Under the pieces are notes generated by a model that did no database searches, was not told where the DNA came from, and saw only the letters and a program-made list of their open reading frames with translations. Shown in pieces: positions 1-6,530 of a DNA stretch of 6,710 bases. Position 1 is the stretch's first letter, and each line of letters starts with the position of its first letter. The translations under genes were made by a program, and so were the position numbers. Origin of the DNA: Spirochaetales bacterium (lineage in GTDB: Bacteria; Spirochaetota; Spirochaetia; DTKZ01); NCBI GenBank assembly GCA_031274005.1, contig JAISQU010000129.1, positions 1 through 6,710 of the forward strand. The letters are read 5' to 3'.

Positions 1-39
1 ATTTCTTATAGTGTAACGAATTACTATATTTTCTGACAT
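1..39 (-). CDS. Possible N-terminus of a further downstream gene, cut by the window edge
   Basis: An ATG at 39-37 opens a frame that stays open to the left edge, giving MSENIVIRYTIRN and then running out of the window. A purine-rich stretch, AAGGGAA at 54-48, puts a GGGA core 9 nt before the ATG, a normal ribosome-binding distance. The frame is closed just upstream, so this ATG is the first available start. It lies 85 nt beyond the stop of the TPR gene on the same strand with no terminator between them, so it could be the next cistron. Thirteen residues are too few to assign a family, and I do not recognise the protein. The call rests only on the start codon, the ribosome site and the open frame. 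Confidence 0.4.
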   Translation of the reverse strand, partial: MSENIVIRYTIRN

Positions 40-124
40 CTACTTTCTTCCCTTATTCGACTTCTTCGACTTGGCGGTTAAAATTCTTTTTCCTGTCATT
101 TAGCATAATCAAGGTACTATGTTT
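40..124. other. Short AT-rich intergenic spacer after the TPR gene
   Basis: These 85 bases separate the TPR gene stop from the possible next gene. No hairpin followed by a T-run is visible in the minus-strand direction, so I call no terminator. The only pattern is a tandem repeat of period 9, with TTCGACTT at 56-63 and again at 65-72 on the plus strand. No convincing -35/-10 pair was found: TTGATT near 112-107 has only weak -10 matches downstream. Confidence 0.5.
56..72. repeat. Two-copy 9-bp-period direct repeat
   Basis: TTCGACTT occurs at 56-63 and 65-72 with one C between the copies. On the minus strand it reads AAGTCGAA-G-AAGTCGAA and ends 17 nt before the ATG of the partial gene at 39. 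Closely spaced direct repeats can be operators, but two copies of an 8-mer may also be chance. Nothing else in the window repeats this word in the same arrangement that I noticed. Confidence 0.4.
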
Positions 125-2122
125 CTATTGAATGCTTTGAATCAATTTGAACAGCGGCCTGTCGGGTACGGCGGGGAGAGGCTGCTCAGGATTTTTTTCG
201 TCGCGGGTGTCGCGGAAGATAGTGTCGCCGGGGTTGATTCTGTCGAAGAAACCGTTTTTGTTGACAACGCCTTCGGCGACCATGTCGTCAATCTTTTTAA
301 TGGTGAAATTTCCTAAAATATCTTCGGGTTTCCATGAAAACTCAAGGCGGTCGTGTTTCAGGCTTAAAGAGTTTCTGGGGACAATGAGCAGGCGTTCTTC
401 TTCCTTTATTCCGTCAACGCGGCCAAGGTTGACAAGACCCCGCTCAAACTCCCTCTGCAAAAGCTCACCGCGCAGGGGAAACCTGGAAGACAGGTCGGAA
501 ATCATGCGGGTAAGACTGTTCTGTACCCTGTCGTTTCCTGTCCTGTAGACCTGAAAGGAGTCGATTTTCCCGCCGGTGCGGGACAGGTAGAGATCGGCCT
601 TGATAACGAACTCTCGCGAAGTCTCGGAGTACGTGAGAATCAGAAAATAATCACTTTCGCGCTGGCGGGCTTCCTGAAAGGCTTCGCCGTAATTTTTTAC
701 CTCAATGGCGAGGGCCGGCGGAGCAAGGAGGGGGCTGCCGGACAGAAGGTCGCTAAAATAGCGGGTAAGGTAAATGCCGGAGCTTCTGTGAATCAGGTTT
801 GAAGAGCTTAAATCAAAAAAAAGCGACAGGGAAAACTTTCGCCGCGGAACCAGAAGCTGGTCAATATTCCATTCACGGGAGACGCTGTCTTCAAGAAAGC
901 TTTCGCCCATTTCCAGGCTTTCCAGAATATCCTCGTCGGCCATTTTCTGCGCTTCAAGGAACTGCATGACCGCGTAAGATCGCGCATAATAACCGAGTTT
1001 TTCAATAATGTCGGCGAAAGCCTTGCGCCCTTCAGGGGAATAGGGATTGAGCTGAAGACCCCGCCGGTATTCCTCGTATGCCCGCGAAAACAGATTCCTT
1101 TCGCGGAAACGCCCGCCGCGGACAAAGTGATAATCGGCAAACTCTTTACGCAGGGGATCTTCGGCGGGAAAAAACTCCCGCAGGGTATCTTCAAGAGTTA
1201 TGCGGGCGATTTCGTTTTCCTGTCCCAGACTGAGGAGCGTACGCAAAAGGGTAATGGCGTCTTTGGGGTTACCCATGTACAGGGCCGCCATCGCCTTCAG
1301 ATACCAGGCGGCGGGATTATTTCTGTTCAGTTTGAGGATAGTATCCATAGTCGTATAGACTGCGGGGTATTTGCCTTCAAGCAGTTCTATCTGCCCCAAA
1401 AGCATGTAGGCCGCTTCGTAGTCAGGGTTCAGGGTCAGGGCAATGCCCGCGTGACGCCGCGCGGCGGCAAGATTCCCCCCCGCCAGATAAAATTCTCCCG
1501 CAAGAAGACGGGTAAGCGGAGTATCGCCGTGAAAGCGTACCGCCATATCAAAGTAATCGGCGGCGGCGCTTGTGTTTCCCGCGGCCTGCTGGATAAGAGC
1601 GAGGGAGAGCAGGGCCTTTCTGTTTTGCGGGGAGATTTGCAGGGTTTCAAGGTACTCATTGACGGCGTTACGGTTTTTGCCGCCGGCAATATCAAGTTCG
1701 GCCATGGCAAGACGCGCCTCGATGTTGTTCGGCTGTTCGCGGAGTATGGCTTCAAAGATTTTCTGCGCGGCCGGCGCCTCACCCGTACCAATCAGGATTC
1801 TGCCTTGCAAAACCCGTGCCGCCGCAGAAGCGGGCGACAGGGCCAGAGCTTTTTTTGACAGATCAAGGGCCTGGTCGTATTCCTCAAGCTGAAAATATAT
1901 TTCCGCGAGGGAAAGCACGGCGTCAAAGTAGGAAGGGTTTTTTGTCAGAGCTTCGCGGAAAAGCTCTATGGCTCTGTAATAGTCGCCGTCCGCGCGCGCC
2001 GCGGACGCCTGCCGGTAAATGGAAACAGGGTGCGAAGGCGGGAACTCCTGCGCGCCTGAGCGCGCAGCCGCCAGAATCACGAAGAAAAAGATTTGTAGCC
2101 GCGAACAGCATGAGCTTTTCAT
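125..2122 (-). CDS. Exported TPR-repeat protein with a TolB-N/CsgG-like and FlgT-C-like C-terminal half
   Basis: The protein has 665 residues. Residues 1-24 form a signal peptide: Lys/Arg in the first eight residues, hydrophobic core LQIFFFVILAAA, and a likely signal peptidase I site after SGA before QEF. The two cysteines lie before the core, so there is no lipobox. About 8 to 10 TPR units follow from about residue 36 to 390, with typical signatures such as G-DYYRAIELFREAL-NP (46-63) and LAEIYFQLEEYDQAL (72-86). TPR arrays bind other proteins, so a periplasmic or envelope scaffold is likely. Residues about 425-555 alternate strand- and helix-like stretches in the manner of TolB-N/CsgG/FlgT-middle folds. 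Residues about 560-640 (LGRVDGIKEEERLLIV, then INPGDTIF) look like the SH3-like C-terminal domain of FlgT-type proteins. Those two assignments are pattern-based inference. The start is 5 nt after the corC stop and has only a weak GGGA 12 nt upstream, which suggests coupling to corC translation. The true partner is unknown. Confidence 0.85.
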   Translation of the reverse strand: MKSSCCSRLQIFFFVILAAARSGAQEFPPSHPVSIYRQASAARADGDYYRAIELFREALTKNPSYFDAVLSLAEIYFQLEEYDQALDLSKKALALSPASAAARVLQGRILIGTGEAPAAQKIFEAILREQPNNIEARLAMAELDIAGGKNRNAVNEYLETLQISPQNRKALLSLALIQQAAGNTSAAADYFDMAVRFHGDTPLTRLLAGEFYLAGGNLAAARRHAGIALTLNPDYEAAYMLLGQIELLEGKYPAVYTTMDTILKLNRNNPAAWYLKAMAALYMGNPKDAITLLRTLLSLGQENEIARITLEDTLREFFPAEDPLRKEFADYHFVRGGRFRERNLFSRAYEEYRRGLQLNPYSPEGRKAFADIIEKLGYYARSYAVMQFLEAQKMADEDILESLEMGESFLEDSVSREWNIDQLLVPRRKFSLSLFFDLSSSNLIHRSSGIYLTRYFSDLLSGSPLLAPPALAIEVKNYGEAFQEARQRESDYFLILTYSETSREFVIKADLYLSRTGGKIDSFQVYRTGNDRVQNSLTRMISDLSSRFPLRGELLQREFERGLVNLGRVDGIKEEERLLIVPRNSLSLKHDRLEFSWKPEDILGNFTIKKIDDMVAEGVVNKNGFFDRINPGDTIFRDTRDEKNPEQPLPAVPDRPLFKLIQSIQ
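1987..2007 (-). other. GC-rich 8-bp hairpin inside the TPR gene start region
   Basis: CGTCCGCG at 1987-1994 is perfectly complementary to CGCGGACG at 2000-2007, with a 5-nt loop CGCGC. It lies at nt 116-136 of the TPR coding sequence, over the Ser-Ala-Ala-Arg-Ala-Asp codons. With the hairpin at 2048-2067 it makes two strong stems near the start of the last cistron. No T-run follows, so it is not an intrinsic terminator. Confidence 0.45.
2048..2067 (-). other. Perfect 8-bp GC-rich hairpin in the signal-peptide codons
   Basis: CTGCGCGC at 2048-2055 and GCGCGCAG at 2060-2067 are perfect inverted repeats around a 4-nt loop. In the mRNA the loop is UCAG. The stem covers nt 56-75 of the TPR coding sequence, which encodes the end of the hydrophobic core and the predicted signal peptidase site. 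Such a stem could slow ribosomes or polymerase at the start of the last gene. That role is inference: only the base pairing is seen. Confidence 0.5.
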
Positions 2123-2127
2123 TTTTG

Positions 2128-2907
2128 TCAGGATTCCCGGGGCTCCGGCAGAATGATTTTAATTGACCTTATTTTATGGCCTTCCATTTCCTGAATGACA
2201 AACTGCACGCCCTGATGTTCGATTTTCTCATACCGTACGGGAATTTTCCCGAAAAGTTCGAAAACAAAACCTCCCAGGGTGTCAAAATCCTCGTCGGGAA
2301 TAGAAAGGCCGAGCTCCTCATTTAAATCAGAAATATTTGCCCGCGCGTCGCAGAGGTAAACCCCCTCCCCTATTTTGACGACATCTTCGCGCTCGTTGTC
2401 AAACTCATCCTGAATATCGCCTATGATCTCTTCGATAATGTCCTCAAAACAGACTATGCCCGAAACCCCGCCGTACTCGTCAACGGCAATAGCTATGTGG
2501 ACTTTCCGTCTTTTCATTTCACGCAGAAGGGAATCAAGCCGCTTGGACTCCGGAACGAAATAGGGTTTACGGATAATCTCTTCGAGGCAGAGGTCCCTGT
2601 TCGATAGAAGCTTCATAAGCACGTCCTTGATGTAGAGCATGCCGACAACGTTATCGATGGTTTCTTTATAAACGGGAAAGCGGGAATGCCCCGAAGTGAT
2701 TATTTTTTCAAGGGTTTCTTTCATGGGGCTCACGAGGGAAATAAACTCCACATCAATCCGGGGGACCATGACTTCCTTAACGGTAGTGGTGGCGAGCTCT
2801 CTGATGCCCAGAATCATTTCCTGCTCGTCCGAAGCGTCAGTTCTTCCGGCCTCATCTTTCCCCGGCGCGGAATGAAAAAAACGTTTTAGAAAACCGGGAA
2901 CAGTCAA
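2128..2907 (-). CDS. corC: CorC/TlyC (YbeX-like) protein: two CBS domains plus CorC/HlyC domain
   Basis: The 259-residue product lacks the N-terminal DUF21 membrane domain of larger hemolysin-C/CorC relatives and so resembles the soluble YbeX form. After a variable N-terminus, VKEVMVPR (43-50) starts a CBS pair that runs to about 165. It includes GHSRFPVY (73-80), the DEYGG signature (143-147) and EEIIGDIQDEFD (159-170). Residues about 178-255 form the CorC/HlyC-associated domain, with DTLGGFVFELFGKIP at 209-223. CBS pairs bind adenine nucleotides. The family is annotated as magnesium/cobalt efflux accessory or, in spirochaetes, as 'hemolysin TlyC', and YbeX has been linked to ribosome metabolism. 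The hemolysin label should not be read as proof of toxin activity. The start is TTG at 2907, overlapping the ybeY stop as TTGA, and is supported by GGAGG 10 nt upstream. The neighbours favour a ribosome-related or ion-related housekeeping role. Confidence 0.92.
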   Translation of the reverse strand: MTVPGFLKRFFHSAPGKDEAGRTDASDEQEMILGIRELATTTVKEVMVPRIDVEFISLVSPMKETLEKIITSGHSRFPVYKETIDNVVGMLYIKDVLMKLLSNRDLCLEEIIRKPYFVPESKRLDSLLREMKRRKVHIAIAVDEYGGVSGIVCFEDIIEEIIGDIQDEFDNEREDVVKIGEGVYLCDARANISDLNEELGLSIPDEDFDTLGGFVFELFGKIPVRYEKIEHQGVQFVIQEMEGHKIRSIKIILPEPRES

Positions 2908-3362
2908 AATATTTTTTCCTCCGAAAGTTCCTGAAGAATTTCCTCCTGCCGCATGAGCATGGGATCGCGGGGATCGCTGCCCGCGTGATCCTGCCCCGCG
3001 AGGTGCAGAACTCCGTGTATCAAAAGTCTTTTTAGCTCTTCTTCTTCGGACACGGAAAATTTCCTGCCCGTTTCTTCCAACATATCCAGAGAGATTACCA
3101 TATCGCCAATAACATGGGCCCCCTCGCCCGCACAGGGGAAGCAGCCGCCTTCCACCTGGGAAAACGATAAAATATCCGTGGCCTCGTCTTTGCTGCGGAA
3201 CCTCTTGTTCAGGTCCCGGATAAAGCCGTTACTACACAATACTACGGAAAGTTCATAGTTGTCCAGAGACAGTTTTCGCAGGACTTTTTTGCAAAAGGCG
3301 GCCGCGGCGGCGGCCCATTTCGGTTTTTCCCTGTCCTGCGCGCAAATCATGATACGGTTCAT
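2904..3362 (-). CDS. ybeY: YbeY endoribonuclease, rRNA maturation and ribosome quality control
   Basis: This 152-residue protein has the normal YbeY length. It shows the zinc-binding H-x3-H-x5-H motif as HGVLHLAGQDH, with H116, H120 and H126 as the expected metal ligands. The family's conserved LN--FR---EATDILSFS block is at residues 51-68, with R56 as the conserved arginine candidate, and GDMVIS is at 86-91. YbeY is a metal-dependent single-strand RNA endonuclease involved in 16S rRNA 3'-end processing and ribosome quality control. Where Tyr is common in HLxGYDH, this protein has Gln. Residues 17-22 are six alanines in a row encoded by a GCC/GCG run. The ATG at 3362 overlaps the pgpH stop as ATGA and has AGGA 6 nt upstream. 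It is cytoplasmic, with no signal or membrane segment. Its place between pgpH and corC matches known ybeY neighbourhoods. Confidence 0.95.
   Translation of the reverse strand: MNRIMICAQDREKPKWAAAAAAFCKKVLRKLSLDNYELSVVLCSNGFIRDLNKRFRSKDEATDILSFSQVEGGCFPCAGEGAHVIGDMVISLDMLEETGRKFSVSEEEELKRLLIHGVLHLAGQDHAGSDPRDPMLMRQEEILQELSEEKIF
2918..2922 (-). promoter_or_regulatory. Ribosome binding site GGAGG fixing the TTG start of corC
   Basis: GGAGG at 2922-2918 precedes the TTG at 2907-2905 by a 10-nt A-rich spacer and lies inside the last codons of ybeY. It is the strongest Shine-Dalgarno match in the window and supports a TTG start that overlaps the ybeY stop. An in-frame ATT one codon upstream would sit at 7 nt, but ATT is a very rare start, so TTG is preferred. 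Confidence 0.7.
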
Positions 3363-5548
3363 TGTTGTTCCTGCGCCGCCGGGTATTCAATTCGGGAATG
3401 AAATTGTCCGGACAGGACTTTCACAAAGCATTTGCGGGTTTTATCCAGATCGCTCAGGGAAATCGGAGCCTCGTCAAGCTGGCCTGAATCAATTTTTTCT
3501 CTGAAAATCGCCATAACGGCTTTATCGATGGTAATGAATGTCGGTTTTTTGAAAAGCCGGGAGGCCGCTTCCACACTATCGGCGAGCATGACAACCGCCG
3601 CTTCTTTTGATTGGGGCGGCGTGCCCGTGTACAGGAAATCTTCTTCTGTCGCGCCCCTTTCCTTGCTGCCCAGCGCCTTCTGATAAAAGTAGCGTATGAC
3701 CCCGTCGCCGTGATGCTGGCCGATTATGTCCTTTACCTCATCAGGCAGGCCGAGTTTCGCGGCTTGTTCCACGCCGATTTTTACATGAGAGCGGATGATG
3801 ACGCCGGACAGGCCGGATTTGATGTAATCGTGTTTATTGAAACCGGACTGATTTTCTATAAAATATTCGGCCTGATCGATTTTGCCGATGTCGTGATAGT
3901 AAGCCCCGACGCGCGCCAGAAGTGCGTTGGCGCCGATTTCCCGGCAGGCGGTTTCCGCGAGGTTGCCGACGCTGATGGAATGGTTGTATGTGCCCGGCGC
4001 CAGATTAAGCATACGTTTGAGCGTCGGGGTGTCAAGATCCGAGAGTTCCATAAGCCGGAATTTTGTAGCCGCGTGCATAAAATCCTCAACCAAAGGAAGA
4101 ACCGTCAGATTCAGTATACCCCAGACAAGGCCGCTCAAAGCAGCCGCAACGACGACGCCGAAAAAGATATAGCCGGAAAAATCCGCCAGAAATGAGAGGA
4201 TGATCGCCGCAAGACCCTGCTCCAGGGCCAGAATCATTCCCGCGTTCAGAAGGTCAAGCCTCTTGTCGGCCTTGCGCACAGCCCGCGTACCGATAATCCC
4301 CGAAAAGAAAACAAAGGCAATGGCTTCCGGAGAGACGGAAGGGAAAAGAATCTGCCCCAGGGAAAGAACGGCTGTATTCAAAACCCCTGCCCTGTAGGAA
4401 ATGATAACGGAAATCAGCATGGTTACAAGGGCCGTCGGCAGAACAACAGCCAGCGGAAAATTATCCGGCAGGGCGATAAAACGGTACATAATAACCGATG
4501 AAACCAGGTACAGGGTATGGATGCACGTCAGAAACAGAAACTGCTTGTCGGTCAGGGTTTTTTCCACCATGGGCGGCCGCATAAGAATAATGGCTATGAC
4601 TCCCAGAAGCAAAAGGTATGTCAGGGGGCCCAGAATGCCCCGCGCGCTGTGGGTGGATAATGAATAGGCAAAAAGCCGGATTTTTTCCATATCGGCGCCG
4701 GTGATAATCTGCCCCTTGGTGACAAGCATGGTTTCACCGGGGAGCGTCTTAAAAACCGGCCGTACATCTTCCCTGATTTTCAGCAGGCGTTCCTGAGTTG
4801 CCTTTTCGTCGAAGAATACATTTTCCTCAAAGATCGCATAGGCGGCGATAAACAGCGCCTGAGCCTGCGCGGGATTCAGCTTGTCCGCATATGCTTTACG
4901 GAAAAAAACATTCCGAAAGTTTTCGCGGGTCAGAATATCATCTATATCGACAATGCGCGGGGACGCCCCATTGTTAAAGAAAATTTCCAGAAAGCCCTTG
5001 GGATACCTTTCTGAAAAGTTCCCGGAAATGCTGCAATACCCTTCGGAGAGCATATCGTCCGCGTAGCCGCTTAGTCTTGCCGCAAGCTCATCTTCCCTGA
5101 AGACCTCCGCGACGTATTCAATCTCGTTCATCTGAAACAATTCGGCGTAGAGCCTGTCCGCAAGAGGCGGCGCCCCGCTGTTCCTTCCGTTTCTGCGCCT
5201 GGACAGATATTGGCGCAGCCCTTCTATGGTTTTTTTTACTTTTTCCACGACAGCGCTGTTAAAAACAAAAATCGGCAGCATTCGCATTTCACTGACGCGC
5301 CGCTGCCTTTCTGTTTCAACCGAATCGAGGTAGACCAAATCGCGGGAAAGAAAAATATCGACAGGAGAGGGCTGACCCGCGGTAAGGGCGAGAAGCAATT
5401 CCTTATATCTGTCGGCCTTGAAAAATTCAGTAAGAATGAGGGACACGACAATAATAAGAAAAGCGGAAAAAAGAACCAGCGCACGAAAAACAGTTATGCT
5501 TCGCAGACGGGGAAGCAGCGCGTTAATTGCTTTCGATTTCATAAGCAT
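3359..5548 (-). CDS. pgpH: 7TM-HD family cyclic-di-AMP phosphodiesterase (PgpH/YqfF type)
   Basis: The 729-residue membrane protein has the full PgpH layout. A first membrane segment lies at about 21-40. A large extracytoplasmic 7TMR-HDED domain covers about 45-300 and ends in GETMLVTKGQIITGADMEKI (271-290). A bundle of about six further membrane segments runs from about 304 to 486, and a cytoplasmic HD phosphohydrolase domain from about 505 to 720. The HD domain keeps the complete expected metal set: H523 (TYNHS), H552-D553 (YYHDIGK), H588 (RSHV), H612-H613 (GQHHGD) and D657 (LADSVEA). In characterised members this domain hydrolyses cyclic di-AMP to pApA, and activity is influenced by the outer domain. 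I infer the same substrate here. The start is ATG at 5548, with AAGGA 9 nt upstream. A second ATG at 5542 is possible but badly spaced. The first 26 bp overlap the end of phoH, and the stop overlaps ybeY. Confidence 0.93.
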   Translation of the reverse strand: MLMKSKAINALLPRLRSITVFRALVLFSAFLIIVVSLILTEFFKADRYKELLLALTAGQPSPVDIFLSRDLVYLDSVETERQRRVSEMRMLPIFVFNSAVVEKVKKTIEGLRQYLSRRRNGRNSGAPPLADRLYAELFQMNEIEYVAEVFREDELAARLSGYADDMLSEGYCSISGNFSERYPKGFLEIFFNNGASPRIVDIDDILTRENFRNVFFRKAYADKLNPAQAQALFIAAYAIFEENVFFDEKATQERLLKIREDVRPVFKTLPGETMLVTKGQIITGADMEKIRLFAYSLSTHSARGILGPLTYLLLLGVIAIILMRPPMVEKTLTDKQFLFLTCIHTLYLVSSVIMYRFIALPDNFPLAVVLPTALVTMLISVIISYRAGVLNTAVLSLGQILFPSVSPEAIAFVFFSGIIGTRAVRKADKRLDLLNAGMILALEQGLAAIILSFLADFSGYIFFGVVVAAALSGLVWGILNLTVLPLVEDFMHAATKFRLMELSDLDTPTLKRMLNLAPGTYNHSISVGNLAETACREIGANALLARVGAYYHDIGKIDQAEYFIENQSGFNKHDYIKSGLSGVIIRSHVKIGVEQAAKLGLPDEVKDIIGQHHGDGVIRYFYQKALGSKERGATEEDFLYTGTPPQSKEAAVVMLADSVEAASRLFKKPTFITIDKAVMAIFREKIDSGQLDEAPISLSDLDKTRKCFVKVLSGQFHSRIEYPAAQEQQ

Positions 5549-6479
5549 GAATGATTTTCCTTACAAGGGGATGACGCACAACATCAGAGGCTCCGAAAAA
5601 AGTAAAGCCGATTTCACGGATTTCCCGCAGAATCTTTATGGCGTGAATGAGTCCCGAGGCGTTTCTTTTGGGAAGATCAATTTGGGTTATATCGCCGGTA
5701 ACAATCACCCGGGCGTTTTCGCCGAGCCGTGTCAAAAACATTTTCATTTGTTCGCGGGTTGTATTCTGCGCTTCATCCAGAATGACAACGCAGCCCTGCA
5801 GGCTTCTGCCCCTCATGTAGGCCAGAGGCGCTATTTCAATAATTCCGTTTTCCTGCATGCGGGTAATGTTTTCGTGGGGAATGATGGCCTGCATAGCGTC
5901 ATACAGGGGCCGTAGGTAAGGATTGAGTTTTTGGGTAAGATCACCGGGCAGAAAACCCAAAGACTCTCCTGCCTCAACAACAGGCCGCGTTAATATGAGT
6001 TTGCGTTTCTTTTTCGAGACGACCTCCTCAAGCGCGCAGGCCACTGCCAAAAAAGTTTTGCCTGTTCCCGCGGGTCCCACGGCAAAAGACACGTCGTAGT
6101 TCCGTATGGTTCTGATAAAGCGCGCCTGAGCCACCCCGCGGGGAAAAATGCGCGTATAGCTGCCGGGAACGTTAACGCTTACATCCCTGAGAAGCTGTAT
6201 GTTTTCCTGATCGTTTTCGATGATTGATGAATGCACTGCGCGGATAAGGTCCGCCGTCGGCCGCCGTCCCGCGCGGACATACTCTTCAAGCTCTTCGATG
6301 AGTTTTCTGAATATCCTGCGGGTTTTGCTGTCTCCCGTTCCCAGAACAAGTTCATTTCCACGTGAAAAAATCCGCGTAGAAAGAATCTCTTCAAGAACGA
6401 AAAGATTCTCGTCGTTGCTCCCGCAAATTTCAGGCAGAATATCACCCGCCTCAATAATAATGGTCTCTTGAGTCTCCAA
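5523..6479 (-). CDS. phoH: PhoH-family ATPase (YbeZ-like)
   Basis: From the TTG at 6479 the protein has 318 residues, the usual PhoH/YbeZ length. An N-terminal region of about 110 residues includes a KH-like stretch (RIFSRGNELVLGTGD, 36-50). The P-loop ATPase core follows, with Walker A GPAGTGKT at 135-142, the family block GESLGFLPGDLTQKLNPYLRP at about 171-191, Walker B VVILDEAQN at 231-239, TGD at 261-263, and the end motif DVVRHPLV at 299-306. PhoH proteins resemble helicase-type ATPases, and YbeZ acts with YbeY in RNA and ribosome metabolism. The gene's presence one gene from ybeY fits that. The frame stays open upstream to the right window edge, and a GTG at 6626 would add 49 residues. 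That extension lacks family features, crosses the proximal promoter and is GC-rich with inverted repeats. GGAAGG lies 5 nt before the TTG. The TTG is therefore preferred. It is the first gene of the cluster. Confidence 0.93.
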   Translation of the reverse strand: METQETIIIEAGDILPEICGSNDENLFVLEEILSTRIFSRGNELVLGTGDSKTRRIFRKLIEELEEYVRAGRRPTADLIRAVHSSIIENDQENIQLLRDVSVNVPGSYTRIFPRGVAQARFIRTIRNYDVSFAVGPAGTGKTFLAVACALEEVVSKKKRKLILTRPVVEAGESLGFLPGDLTQKLNPYLRPLYDAMQAIIPHENITRMQENGIIEIAPLAYMRGRSLQGCVVILDEAQNTTREQMKMFLTRLGENARVIVTGDITQIDLPKRNASGLIHAIKILREIREIGFTFFGASDVVRHPLVRKIIHAYEIESN

Positions 6480-6484
6480 GTATA

Positions 6485-6490
6485 CCTTCC
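6485..6490 (-). promoter_or_regulatory. Ribosome binding site GGAAGG supporting the TTG start of phoH
   Basis: GGAAGG at 6490-6485 lies 5 nt before the TTG at 6479-6477. It decides in favour of the 318-residue phoH product over the longer GTG start at 6626, which has no comparable site just upstream. Confidence 0.6.
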
Positions 6491-6497
6491 GAATACT

Positions 6498-6527
6498 AGT
6501 GTAGGAAGATAGTGCAAAAAATGTCAA
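6498..6527 (-). promoter_or_regulatory. Proximal sigma-70-type promoter of the phoH operon
   Basis: On the minus strand a perfect -35 box TTGACA (6527-6522) is followed after 18 nt by TACACT (6503-6498), which matches the -10 consensus at four of six positions. Transcription would begin near 6491 and give a very short leader of about 12 nt carrying the GGAAGG ribosome site. This is the best promoter match upstream of the five-gene cluster and probably drives all of it, since no other good promoter or terminator is seen between the genes. Confidence 0.6.
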
Positions 6528-6530
6528 GCC

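Noticed and set aside
53..106. 17-codon minus-strand frame after the TPR stop (ATG at 106, TAA at 55-53), a possible leader peptide
   Set aside because: It has no ribosome binding site and no attenuator hairpin or regulatory codon run. A frame this short is expected by chance.
1127..1858. Long plus-strand open frame (243 codons) opposite the TPR gene
   Set aside because: It lies wholly inside a well-supported minus-strand gene, shows no recognisable domain or ribosome site, and is explained by the codon composition of the opposite strand.
2128..2907. Reading the CBS protein as a true hemolysin or virulence factor
   Set aside because: The TlyC/hemolysin label is historical for this family. 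The sequence shows CBS and CorC/HlyC domains only, with no signal peptide or pore-forming features.
3611..4195. Plus-strand open frame (194 codons) opposite the HD domain of pgpH
   Set aside because: It is a shadow of the conserved HD-coding region, whose catalytic motifs are read on the minus strand. There are no protein features of its own.
5418..5915. Plus-strand open frame (165 codons) across the phoH/pgpH junction
   Set aside because: It spans two clearly real minus-strand genes and has no recognisable motif, so it is a shadow frame.
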